DNA of 7,126 nt from Desulfobacteraceae bacterium (GCA_030638305.1 DAOWEW010000097.1:1-7126), one strand, 5' to 3'. Counted from the first letter of the stretch, positions 1 to 6,725 are shown. Numbers and translations are program-made. The notes: generated from the sequence alone by a model not told the origin.

Positions 1-118
1 AATAGTAAGTAGTTCCGCCTAAAAGCATTAACGGAATAAAAGCTATAAAAAAAATGATAACCGTGAACTTTGAGCGCAAGCCGCTATAATATCCGTGTAA
101 TTCTTTTTCATAAGTCAT
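1..118 (-). CDS. N-terminus of a membrane protein, probably a sensor histidine kinase (partial)
   Basis: Only the first 39 codons are in the window; the rest lies beyond base 1. The ATG (118-116) follows a good ribosome binding site: on the minus strand GGAGG (130-126) stands 7 bases before it. The peptide starts MTYEKELHGYYSGLRSKF and runs into a hydrophobic segment (about residues 19-36, VIIFFIAFIPLMLLGG), followed by Thr-Thr-Tyr-Tyr. A short basic cytoplasmic head with a YYxxLRxKF pattern and one membrane segment containing a proline is what I know from the start of many Desulfobacterota sensor histidine kinases, where a periplasmic sensor domain would follow. No kinase domain is visible, so the family call is by resemblance only; another single-span sensor such as a chemoreceptor or a cyclase is possible. 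It is the third gene of the leftward unit, but a palindromic element separates it from the gene upstream. Confidence 0.55.
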   Translation of the reverse strand, partial: MTYEKELHGYYSGLRSKFTVIIFFIAFIPLMLLGGTTYY

Positions 119-161
119 ATTTAATCCTCCAGGCAGACATAGTTGGTAATAGAGGAACTGC

Positions 162-314
162 TATTTAGTGCCTGAACGAAAACTGCTAATTTTTCCAATT
201 TCTGCGTCAGTTGCAAATTTTAATCCTCAAAATACCCCATGTATTTCTGCGGTTAAAATTTGTGTCTTCCTTGAACTTGAAAAAATTTTCTAGTTTTCGT
301 TCGGGCACTATTTA
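162..314. mobile_element. MITE-like palindromic element with flanking direct repeats
   Basis: The core (168-308, 141 bp) is an imperfect palindrome centred at 238. The left end reads GTGCCTGAACGAAAACT (168-184) and the reverse complement of the right end reads GTGCCCGAACGAAAACT (308-292), 16 of 17 identical. Pairing continues inward with gaps; a second well-paired block is AATTTTAA (216-223 with 253-260). The core is flanked on both sides by TATTTA (162-167 and 309-314), which looks like a 6-bp target duplication, although the palindromic ends make its exact edges ambiguous (ATTT or ATTTA are also possible). No open reading frame lies inside. Terminal inverted repeats, a target duplication and no coding capacity fit a non-autonomous miniature element. 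I cannot name the parent transposon family. It sits in the gap between two minus-strand genes, where its transcript could fold into a long hairpin. Confidence 0.7.
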
Positions 315-327
315 CTCAACCACTCAA

Positions 328-2949
328 TTATTCAGGAACGGTCACAAATAAAGCAAGGTCTTTTAATATTTTTTCTACGTGGTGGTTTACCCTGCCGCTG
401 TTAGACATGACCATATCCAATTGTCTGGTATGCATTACAAGATGACCGAGAACCTTTAATCTTTCTTTCAAAAAAGGTGTTTCCTGTCGCTCCAGTCTGG
501 CAAAAAGTGTGTCGCTCTTGATCTTCACCCAAAAATCGAATTTTTCCAGAATCAATTTAATAAGCTCGGCTCTTCGTGCCCTGCGTACATCATCAGCGGC
601 CCCGCCGCTAAAATTAAAACAGATGTAATTTTCTGCCACCTTCTCGCCCCAAAAAGCCTCTACGGTCGAAAAATGAAACCCGAATCGTGAGCTGAGATGG
701 CAAAAATTTTTGGATATCATAAGGTAATTACGGTCAGCATAACGTGAACGCATGCCTGGAACAAGACTTCTGTCCATTGTCGCTCCATACATGACGGAAA
801 AAAATCCTTTTGTATCTATCGGCGGCGGGCCTTGCCAGGGTACAGCCGTTATTCCCTCCCACAACGTCAGCATTGGATCAGAGGTTATATCTTCAAGTCT
901 GATCGTATCCCCTTTCCCTTCCCCTTCAATCCCTTCTTTACAGCCACCCCCCAGATCAACAATCCACCACTGCATAGGAACATCAATAACTAACCTTCTC
1001 GCTAAATGATCCGGGAAAGCAGCGTCCTTTTTGAACTCAAAAAGCTCACACAAAGACATCTCGTGAGCAAAGCGGATAATGTCGTGTATAGTCCGGCATC
1101 CTTCAGGTGTAAAATCCGATGCATCCGGATCGGTAAGATTGAGTGGCGCAATATATTTTAAGACATTTCCCAGGGTCTTGTGAACAGGACTTCCTTTCAT
1201 TAAGCTTGTCTTTTCAACAGCCTTTTCAATAAGGGATTCTGCTCTTCCGGCATAGACCGTGCCGCCAGTCGCATCAACCGTAACAATATCTCCATTATGG
1301 ATATGCTTTGTAGCAATGGAAGTTCCAAGAAGCGCCGGAACCTTAAATTCGCGAGCCACGGCTGCCATATGGCCGGTGACGCCTCCTCTATCTGTAATGA
1401 CGCCAACAGCGCTATTTAAGAGTGCTGCCCACTGAGGCAGAGGATTTCTGGCTACAAGCACGGCCCCTGAAGGAAACTGCAACATATCTACGGTTGTCTC
1501 AACCACAAAGGCCGGGCCGCTGGCAACCCCCGGACTGGCTGTTACACCACCAGTCAGGATCACCGGAAGGTCAACCTTTGATTTGGAAATATTCTGAATT
1601 CCTGCCAGCTCTTTACCAAGCACCATCAGCGGCCGACTCTGTAAAATAGAGACAGAGCCATCCTGTTTAAAAGCCCATTCAATATCCTGGTGAGCGCCAA
1701 AATGTTTTTCCAGACGGATGGCCACTTCACCTAATAAAGTGGTCTGTTCGATGGTAATTGCCGGATTGTTCGCTTGTTCTCCTACCACATCTACAAGGCG
1801 TATTCCTTCCGAAGAGCCGGAAACAAGCTGCTGTGGTTTGACGCTAATTTCTTTTTTCAATATAATTTTCGGATCTGCCTTGGAAAGAACAAAAAGGTCC
1901 GGAGCCATGCTTCCATCCACCACTGACTTTCCAAGCCCCCAGACAGCATTAATTATAATACACTCATGACGTATATTGCCGGGATCTGCCGAATACATGA
2001 CACCACCGGCTCCGGCATCGACCATAGTCATGCAGCCGACACACATAATAATATCTCCATCACGAAATCCCTTGTTTAAACGATAGGAAACAGCCGGAAC
2101 GGAATATTTACTGGCAAGGATCTCTTTGTAGGAGAGGATCAGATCCTCTCTACTTACGTTGAGTACGGAACGATATTGCCCTGCAAACGAGGCATTTATG
2201 GTATCTTCCCCAAGAGCGCTGCTGCGCATGGAAACATGAAGGTCATGGCCTGCTTTTTCCATTAAGTCAGTGTATGCCTTTATAATAGCATCTTCAAGTT
2301 CCTGGGGGCAGGATGCAGTAATAATAAGATTCTGGATCTCGGCACTGGTTTCATGAAGCCTCGCAATATCTGTTGGTTCAAGAAATTGAATCTTACGGTT
2401 AATTTCATCCCGCAGATCACCATATTCCATAAAGCGTTCATAGGCCGCAGCAGTAATGACAAAACCATCGGAAACAGGAAGATCGACATTGTTTTTAACT
2501 TCACCCAGATTTGCCATCTTGGCTCCAACATAGTCAGCCATTGTTTTATCAACGTTCTCAAGAGGAAGGACTAATTCTCTCCCGGCTTCTAACTTTTTTT
2601 GTTGTAACTCCCTGTTAATTTCAAGAAGAATACCTTCAAGTATCTCCTGAAGTTCTTTATATTTATTATTTGCTATTTTATTTAAGCAATTGATGAGCTT
2701 ATATATATTAACTGAAATTGCTGTACAGTTCGCCCGAATAAAGGACATTCCGAAAGTGCGGCTTCCTGAAAAGGCCTCTTCCATATCAGTTATGAGTTCC
2801 AACACCTCGTTATTTGTGCTTAGAAGAGTCTTGAAATTCAAATATCTGTTTGTAAAGGAATTCCGAATGGTATCAACAGAGCCATTCTGTTCAACCTTTT
2901 GTGTATCATCTTTCAGTAGTTTTTTGAAAAACCGTTTTAATCCAAACAT
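328..2949 (-). CDS. PEP-synthase-like ATP-binding / phosphohistidine protein with a non-canonical C-terminus
   Basis: This 873-residue protein has several parts. Residues 1-130 are a basic, largely helical region with no motif I can name. Residues about 135-441 are a PPDK-N/ATP-grasp domain: VGAKMANLGE (141-150), MRSSALGED then ASFAGQ (241-258), a WGLG-containing segment (337-340), and DIEWAF followed by LQSRP (422-440), all matching ATP-binding signatures of PEP synthase. Residues about 465-570 are the swivelling phosphohistidine domain, RGGVTGHMAA with His527 in the phosphorylated position. The rest (about 575-873) is not the PEP/pyruvate-binding TIM barrel of PpsA or PpdK; it contains a WWIVDLGGG segment (661-669) and GGAADDVRRARR (782-793). 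The protein can plausibly bind ATP and form phosphohistidine, but the usual pyruvate site appears absent, so the acceptor is unknown. Its start has only a weak ribosome binding site. It follows the sigma-54 activator by 97 bp and probably shares its transcript. Confidence 0.85.
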   Translation of the reverse strand: MFGLKRFFKKLLKDDTQKVEQNGSVDTIRNSFTNRYLNFKTLLSTNNEVLELITDMEEAFSGSRTFGMSFIRANCTAISVNIYKLINCLNKIANNKYKELQEILEGILLEINRELQQKKLEAGRELVLPLENVDKTMADYVGAKMANLGEVKNNVDLPVSDGFVITAAAYERFMEYGDLRDEINRKIQFLEPTDIARLHETSAEIQNLIITASCPQELEDAIIKAYTDLMEKAGHDLHVSMRSSALGEDTINASFAGQYRSVLNVSREDLILSYKEILASKYSVPAVSYRLNKGFRDGDIIMCVGCMTMVDAGAGGVMYSADPGNIRHECIIINAVWGLGKSVVDGSMAPDLFVLSKADPKIILKKEISVKPQQLVSGSSEGIRLVDVVGEQANNPAITIEQTTLLGEVAIRLEKHFGAHQDIEWAFKQDGSVSILQSRPLMVLGKELAGIQNISKSKVDLPVILTGGVTASPGVASGPAFVVETTVDMLQFPSGAVLVARNPLPQWAALLNSAVGVITDRGGVTGHMAAVAREFKVPALLGTSIATKHIHNGDIVTVDATGGTVYAGRAESLIEKAVEKTSLMKGSPVHKTLGNVLKYIAPLNLTDPDASDFTPEGCRTIHDIIRFAHEMSLCELFEFKKDAAFPDHLARRLVIDVPMQWWIVDLGGGCKEGIEGEGKGDTIRLEDITSDPMLTLWEGITAVPWQGPPPIDTKGFFSVMYGATMDRSLVPGMRSRYADRNYLMISKNFCHLSSRFGFHFSTVEAFWGEKVAENYICFNFSGGAADDVRRARRAELIKLILEKFDFWVKIKSDTLFARLERQETPFLKERLKVLGHLVMHTRQLDMVMSNSGRVNHHVEKILKDLALFVTVPE

Positions 2950-3046
2950 AAACCAACCGTTTTTAATTTTTTTGCTTTATTTCCGGCTGAAGATATATAG
3001 CACGCCGAAGGCGTAACCACCAATTTCCAATAGTCAATTTTCGATC

Positions 3047-4093
3047 TTAGAACCCCTTTGACAGACCTTTTTCCGGGATGATTGATGAAATTTCGGTCAT
3101 CGACTTACCCTTTCGGTCAACCTTTAAGTTATATTGGTTAAGTTTGTGTCTCAACGTTCGAGGACTGATGTCCAGCATTTTGGCTGCTCGTTTTTTGTCG
3201 CCTTCCACACGGTAGAGCGCATTCAGAATTGCTTTTGTTTCTGCCGACTGTTTAATCTTTTTCAAACTCATCATTCGGAGAGGGTCTCTAAAATGCCACA
3301 AAAAATCAGAAGGGAGCTGTTTTACGTCTATCACATCATTATCGTTGAGAATAATTACTCTTTCGAGAAGGCTTTTCAATTCTCTGACATTGCCAGGCCA
3401 ATCATAATGGCAGAACATGTCCATGGCCTCCTGCTTTACCGATGGCTTGGGTTTTTTATACTTTGTAGCCAATTGATTCAGAAAACAATCCACCATTTTT
3501 GGAATAACAGCCACTCTCTCTCTTAAAGGAGGTATGTGCAGAGGGACCACATGCAGCCGGTAAAACAGATCCTCTCTAAATAGACCTTGTTTGATCTTGT
3601 CTTTAAGATCGTTGTTAGTTGCCGAAACAATGCGAACATCACCTTTAATTAACTGATTTCCCCCTATTCTTACAAATCGAAAATCTTCAAGTACCCGCAA
3701 AAAGTCTGTCTGATTCTCTATTGGTATTTCAGATACCTCGTCGAGGAAGAGAGTCCCTTTGTCAGCGATCTCAAAGCACCCCTTTTCCTGGCGAATGGCC
3801 CCTGTGAAAGCTCCTTTTTCATGCCCGAAAAGTTTGTCCTCAAACATCATTCCTGAAAGAATACCGCAATTTATTGGCACGAAAGGATATTCAGATCTGG
3901 GGCTTTGCAAGTGGATTATTTTGGCAAGTAATTCCTTACCCGTACCGCTTTCTCCAGTAATAAGCACATTTACATCGTAGTTGGCCACCTGATACACAAC
4001 CTTCATGATAGATCGCATAACCTCACCTTCCAGAATAAACTCATGCGTAATCATGTTCTGAAAGTGTTTTATATGTGGAAATTGCAGTTGCAC
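3047..4093 (-). CDS. Sigma-54-dependent activator (AAA+ plus Fis-type HTH) without a receiver domain
   Basis: A 348-residue bacterial enhancer-binding protein that would remodel sigma-54 RNA polymerase by ATP hydrolysis. Visible in order: Walker A GESGTGKE (47-54), the sigma-54 contact loop GAFTGA (94-99), Walker B TLFLDE (114-119), ATNNDL (158-163), the arginine-finger region FREDLFYRL (172-180), sensor II WPGNVREL (232-239), and a C-terminal Fis-type helix-turn-helix (about 285-323, with RAAKMLDISPRTLRHKL). Only about 24 residues precede the AAA+ domain, so there is no receiver, GAF or PAS domain; this layout resembles PspF, whose activity is set by a partner protein. The start used is GTG (4093-4091), preceded on the minus strand by a weak TTAGGT site; an ATG at codon 14 is an alternative and would leave the AAA+ domain intact. 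Divergent placement beside a sigma-54 promoter with paired upstream dyads suggests that promoter is its target. Confidence 0.93.
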   Translation of the reverse strand: MQLQFPHIKHFQNMITHEFILEGEVMRSIMKVVYQVANYDVNVLITGESGTGKELLAKIIHLQSPRSEYPFVPINCGILSGMMFEDKLFGHEKGAFTGAIRQEKGCFEIADKGTLFLDEVSEIPIENQTDFLRVLEDFRFVRIGGNQLIKGDVRIVSATNNDLKDKIKQGLFREDLFYRLHVVPLHIPPLRERVAVIPKMVDCFLNQLATKYKKPKPSVKQEAMDMFCHYDWPGNVRELKSLLERVIILNDNDVIDVKQLPSDFLWHFRDPLRMMSLKKIKQSAETKAILNALYRVEGDKKRAAKMLDISPRTLRHKLNQYNLKVDRKGKSMTEISSIIPEKGLSKGF

Positions 4094-4132
4094 AGACTTA
4101 CCTAAATCTTAATCCTAACCCATTAAAATTAC

Positions 4133-4141
4133 AGTATAACA
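4133..4141 (-). promoter_or_regulatory. Possible extended -10 promoter for the sigma-54 activator gene
   Basis: On the minus strand the sequence reads TGTTATACT, a TGn extended -10 followed by TATACT, one base from TATAAT. No good -35 hexamer lies at the usual distance, which is tolerated in extended -10 promoters. Transcription would begin near 4126, about 33 bases before the GTG start. The surrounding DNA is AT-rich, so a chance match is possible. Confidence 0.35.
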
Positions 4142-4210
4142 CATAATTGCCCTATTTATATAATAATACATAAACGATATCTATATGTCAAACAGATTTC
4201 CCTTATAAAA

Positions 4211-4247
4211 CGGCAAGTTTTTGCCACGGCCTGGCATGAACTTGCCA
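4211..4247. promoter_or_regulatory. Two upstream activator-binding dyads (predicted UAS)
   Basis: Two 16-bp imperfect palindromes share the pattern YGGCAWGWWYTTGCCA: CGGCAAGTTTTTGCCA (4211-4226) and TGGCATGAACTTGCCA (4232-4247). Their centres are exactly 21 bp apart, two helical turns, so two dimers would bind on the same face of the DNA. The pair lies about 120 bp upstream of the -24 element of the sigma-54 promoter and around position -144 from its predicted start, a usual distance for NtrC-type activators. The likely protein is the adjacent Fis-HTH activator, by inference from position. Confidence 0.75.
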
Positions 4248-4346
4248 GAATGAACATGGTAGCAGTTGTCTTATCATTGGTGCTTCTAAGGGATAAATGA
4301 ATTAAAATTAATATGTTAGAGTAAGACAGAATCGTTTTTCGGGAGT

Positions 4347-4362
4347 TGGCACAACTCTTGCT
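4347..4362 (+). promoter_or_regulatory. Sigma-54 (-24/-12) promoter for the CBS-transporter unit
   Basis: The sequence TGGCACAACTCTTGCT agrees with the sigma-54 consensus TGGCAC-N5-TTGCW throughout. The invariant GG (4348-4349) and GC (4360-4361) are separated by exactly 10 bases. The predicted transcription start is about 4373, giving a leader of roughly 152 bases before the CBS gene. The activator dyads upstream and the sigma-54 activator gene on the other side support it strongly. Confidence 0.88.
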
Positions 4363-4524
4363 TTTCTTAATGAAATTATTTGTCTGAAGGTTTATAGTTC
4401 CAGTTTTATCGCCAGCATCAGTGATACAGAGCAAAGCAAAGCATTTTGTCCTCGTTCCTAAGTATGAATTGATGCGTTGTTTGTATTTACACTAAACGAT
4501 TTATTTTATTAAAGGAGGTGTGGC

Positions 4525-5049
4525 ATGTCGAATGCCAAGAAGGTTGGAGATTTAATGGTTGAAATAACCGAGTATCCGCACATTCCGTATTGGATGAGTG
4601 TGAGGGAAGCTATTTTCTTGATTCGCAGTACTTATGATAAAAAATCGGGTCTGGGGATACACCGCATGGTTTTGGTGTTTGATGAAAAGTATCAACTCCT
4701 CGGTGTCCTGACACTCAAGAAACTTCTCATTGGTATTGAGCCGAAATTTCTTAGAAAGGATGAAAAATCGCCTTACCAGGGTCTGGGGAACGCAGATTAT
4801 GCCGGACTTTCGGCCCTTCTTGAAGGAACGTTTTCTGAAGGGTGCAAAGAGGAGGCAAAAAAGCCGGTGAGTGAGGTCATGATGCCGATCGAAGCCAAGG
4901 TTGACGTGAATGATTCTATTGCAACAGCGGCCTTTATCATGATCCAGGCTGACATGAGCCTGATTCCGGTGATGGATGGTGATACAGTAAGGGGCGTTCT
5001 GCGCATGAGCGACGTTTTTAATGAGCTAACTGAAATAGTAGTGGAGTAA
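4525..5049 (+). CDS. Two-CBS-domain regulatory protein
   Basis: A 174-residue soluble protein made of two CBS domains (a Bateman pair), about residues 8-72 and 113-172, joined by a charged linker. CBS1 contains the segment MVLVFDEKYQLLGVL (48-62); CBS2 begins PVSEVMMPIEAKVDVNDSI (114-132) and ends with a LIPVMDGDTVRGVLRMSDV pattern (146-164). Such pairs usually bind adenine nucleotides and control a partner protein. CBS1 carries an unusual YPHIPYW segment (17-23) which recurs in the second CBS gene. No catalytic or membrane domain is attached, so it would act in trans. The ATG has a strong AAAGGAGGT site (4511-4519), with six bases between GGAGG and the start. It is the first gene after the sigma-54 promoter, and the next gene begins 17 bp downstream, so the transporter is the obvious partner; that link is inference from the operon. 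Confidence 0.88.
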   Translation: MSNAKKVGDLMVEITEYPHIPYWMSVREAIFLIRSTYDKKSGLGIHRMVLVFDEKYQLLGVLTLKKLLIGIEPKFLRKDEKSPYQGLGNADYAGLSALLEGTFSEGCKEEAKKPVSEVMMPIEAKVDVNDSIATAAFIMIQADMSLIPVMDGDTVRGVLRMSDVFNELTEIVVE

Positions 5050-5066
5050 AGGAGGTATAAAAAAAG

Positions 5067-6596
5067 ATGGCTGAGAAAAAGAAACCGGTTGCTACCGGAC
5101 CAGGTCTCCCGGAGATGCCTGATGAGATAGTTCTTTCTCCCGAAAAAGCGAGGCTGGACTGGAAGCGTCTGCTTTTTATGTCAATAGGGATTACGTTATT
5201 TCTATTAGTTTATTATTCCTCACAATGGCCGGACGCTATTGATCCTGCGGGAACGCATTTTCCGCTGTCTCAGGCGGCCAAGGGGGCGTTGGCCGTATTT
5301 TTGCTGGCCAGCACCTGGTGGATATTTGAGGTCGTGCCGATCGGTGTAACCAGTATTACTATTGGGGTATTGCAGGCCCTCTTTCTAATCAGGCCAGCCA
5401 AGGTAGCCTTTAAGGATTTCATGGATCCCTCCGTGATGTTTATCTTTGGTTCAATAGTCATCGGCATGGTCTTTACCAAGACAGGCCTGACCAAGCGTCT
5501 GGCATATAAGATGCTTGCTATTGTGGGAGAAAAAACCAGTATGATCTATCTTGGCTGCTTTGTAGTGACAGCAGCCATGACCCACATAATGGCACACACC
5601 GCGGTCGCCGCAACTATATTTCCACTTCTTATGGCTATCTATGCGCTTTACGGAGAGGGAGACAAACAGACCAGGTTCGGCAAAGGCCTTTTTATCGGCA
5701 TGGCTTATATAGCCGGAGCAGGGAGCATCGTGACCCTTTTGGGAGCCGCACGCGGGGCTGTGGCCATCGGCTTTTACAACGACATCATGGGACAGGACAT
5801 AAGTTTTTTTCAACTGAGCTACTACATGTTTATTCCTGGGTGGCTAATGACCTTTATCCTTTGGGGATATTTCATGCTTGTTTTCAAGCCGGAAAAAAAG
5901 ACCATCCCGGGCCTCAGGGAAAAGGCAAAACAACTGAATGCACAATTGGGAAAGATTACCAGAGATGAGGTTATGGCCATAGTCATCGTTGTTGCGGTGA
6001 TCATTTTCCTTGCTCTCAGATCTTTTGTCCCGGAATTAAAAGTGTTTCATAAAACAGCGATTGTTTTACTTTCAACCGTAATATTCTTCCTTGTCAAGAT
6101 TCTTGATGTCAAAGACCTCGAAGAGATTCCATGGAACATCATTCTCTTGTTTGCCGGCGCCATGAGCATAGGCTTTTGCCTCTGGGAAACGGGCGCTGCT
6201 AAATGGCTCGCAGTGAACTGGCTCGTCATGTTTCAGAATTCCAGTGCCTTTGTGTTTGTCATGAGTATCGCATTTTTTGTCATGATCATGACAAATTTTA
6301 TCATGAACGTAGCTGCTATTGCCATCTCCCTTCCTGTAGCATTGGTAATTGCTCCGTATCTCGGTGTATCAGGAGAGATCATACTCTATGCGTCACTCGT
6401 AACAGCGGGTATGCCTTTTCTACTGCTCGTGGGTGCGGCCCCGAATGCCATAGCATATGATTCAAAGCAGTTTAGCACTGCTGAATTCTTTCTTTATGGT
6501 ATTCCGGCAAGTATTATCCTGATGGCTGTAATAGCTCTCTGCATTCTGGTGATCTGGCCGATGCTGGGCATGCCGATCTCGGTGCCCAGGATATAG
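5067..6596 (+). CDS. SLC13/DASS-type anion transporter
   Basis: A 509-residue inner-membrane protein with a soluble basic N-terminus (about 1-34) and roughly 11-13 hydrophobic segments. It has the two-fold repeat of the divalent anion:Na+ symporter family. The re-entrant hairpin motif usually written SNT appears as AHT in MAHTAVAATIFP (175-186) and as MNV in FIMNVAAIAISLP (411-423). The family C-terminal signature is clear, VGAAPNAI (455-462), while its first-half counterpart is LGAARGAV (225-232). The family imports sulfate, thiosulfate, di- or tricarboxylates, or phosphate, usually with sodium; members of it have been proposed as sulfate importers in sulfate reducers. The altered motifs make the substrate uncertain. 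AAAGGAGGT (5048-5056) overlaps the stop codon of the CBS gene, so translation is probably coupled. There is no TrkA-C domain; the separate CBS proteins may supply nucleotide control instead. Confidence 0.87.
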   Translation: MAEKKKPVATGPGLPEMPDEIVLSPEKARLDWKRLLFMSIGITLFLLVYYSSQWPDAIDPAGTHFPLSQAAKGALAVFLLASTWWIFEVVPIGVTSITIGVLQALFLIRPAKVAFKDFMDPSVMFIFGSIVIGMVFTKTGLTKRLAYKMLAIVGEKTSMIYLGCFVVTAAMTHIMAHTAVAATIFPLLMAIYALYGEGDKQTRFGKGLFIGMAYIAGAGSIVTLLGAARGAVAIGFYNDIMGQDISFFQLSYYMFIPGWLMTFILWGYFMLVFKPEKKTIPGLREKAKQLNAQLGKITRDEVMAIVIVVAVIIFLALRSFVPELKVFHKTAIVLLSTVIFFLVKILDVKDLEEIPWNIILLFAGAMSIGFCLWETGAAKWLAVNWLVMFQNSSAFVFVMSIAFFVMIMTNFIMNVAAIAISLPVALVIAPYLGVSGEIILYASLVTAGMPFLLLVGAAPNAIAYDSKQFSTAEFFLYGIPASIILMAVIALCILVIWPMLGMPISVPRI

Positions 6597-6631
6597 AAAG
6601 TGAAGTGAAAACGGTTTGTACGTTCAGTGCA

Positions 6632-6691
6632 ATTGGTTCCGTTGGTCTTAATCGGTTGGATTTGTTAACTAATTAAACCAATGGAACCAAT
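6632..6691 (+). repeat. Long hairpin made of ATTGGTT / AACCAAT repeats
   Basis: ATTGGTTCCGTTGGT (6632-6646) pairs with ACCAATGGAACCAAT (6677-6691): 14 Watson-Crick pairs and one G-U pair in RNA. A one-base bulge (6647) is followed by TTAAT (6648-6652) pairing with ATTAA (6672-6676). The right arm continues as a short degenerate tandem array, AACCAAT repeated three times at about 9-10 bp steps (6676-6700), so alternative foldings exist. An outer CGGTTT (6612-6617) can pair with AAACCG (6711-6716). It begins 36 bp after the transporter stop. There is no following T run, so it is more likely an mRNA-stabilising or processing structure, or a repeat-derived relic, than a classical terminator. Confidence 0.55.
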
Positions 6692-6725
6692 GAAACCAAT
6701 CCGATCAATAAAACCGCAAAGTGAC

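Larger units (their letters stand above)
4094..4524. other. Divergent regulatory intergenic region
   Basis: This 431-bp non-coding gap separates the two divergent units. From left to right it holds a possible extended -10 promoter for the leftward genes (4133-4141), a pair of 16-bp activator dyads (4211-4247), an AT-rich linker (about 4255-4340), a sigma-54 promoter facing right (4347-4362), and a predicted untranslated leader of about 150 bases (4373-4524) ending in a strong ribosome binding site. I saw no convincing small gene and no recognisable riboswitch in the leader. I also looked for an IHF site in the linker and found none close to consensus. Confidence 0.75.

Noticed and set aside
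328..2949. Annotation as a genuine phosphoenolpyruvate synthase (ppsA) or pyruvate phosphate dikinase (ppdK)
   Set aside because: The N-terminal ATP-binding and phosphohistidine domains match, but the C-terminal PEP/pyruvate-binding barrel motifs are not recognisable and the N-terminus is extended, so no gene symbol is justified.
3002..3014. Small hairpin ACGCC-GAA-GGCGT between the activator and the phosphotransferase-like gene
   Set aside because: The stem is only five pairs and has no T run on the minus strand, so it is not convincing as a terminator.
3134..3526. Open frame on the plus strand opposite the sigma-54 activator
   Set aside because: It is antisense to the conserved AAA+ and HTH coding sequence, and its translation has no recognisable domain.
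3047..4093. Calling the activator a two-component response regulator
   Set aside because: No receiver domain precedes the AAA+ domain; only about 24 residues lie before it.
4156..4434. Minus-strand open frame of 92 codons in the divergent intergenic region
   Set aside because: It covers the activator dyads and the sigma-54 promoter, has no recognisable domain, and its composition reads like translated non-coding AT-rich DNA.
4469..4497. Possible sigma-70 promoter (TTGATG as -35) close to the first CBS gene
   Set aside because: No acceptable -10 hexamer lies at 16-18 bp spacing; the sigma-54 promoter upstream is a far better match.
5451..5813. Long open frame on the minus strand inside the transporter gene
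   Set aside because: It lies wholly inside a well-supported membrane protein gene, its translation resembles no family I recognise, and there is no independent start signal.
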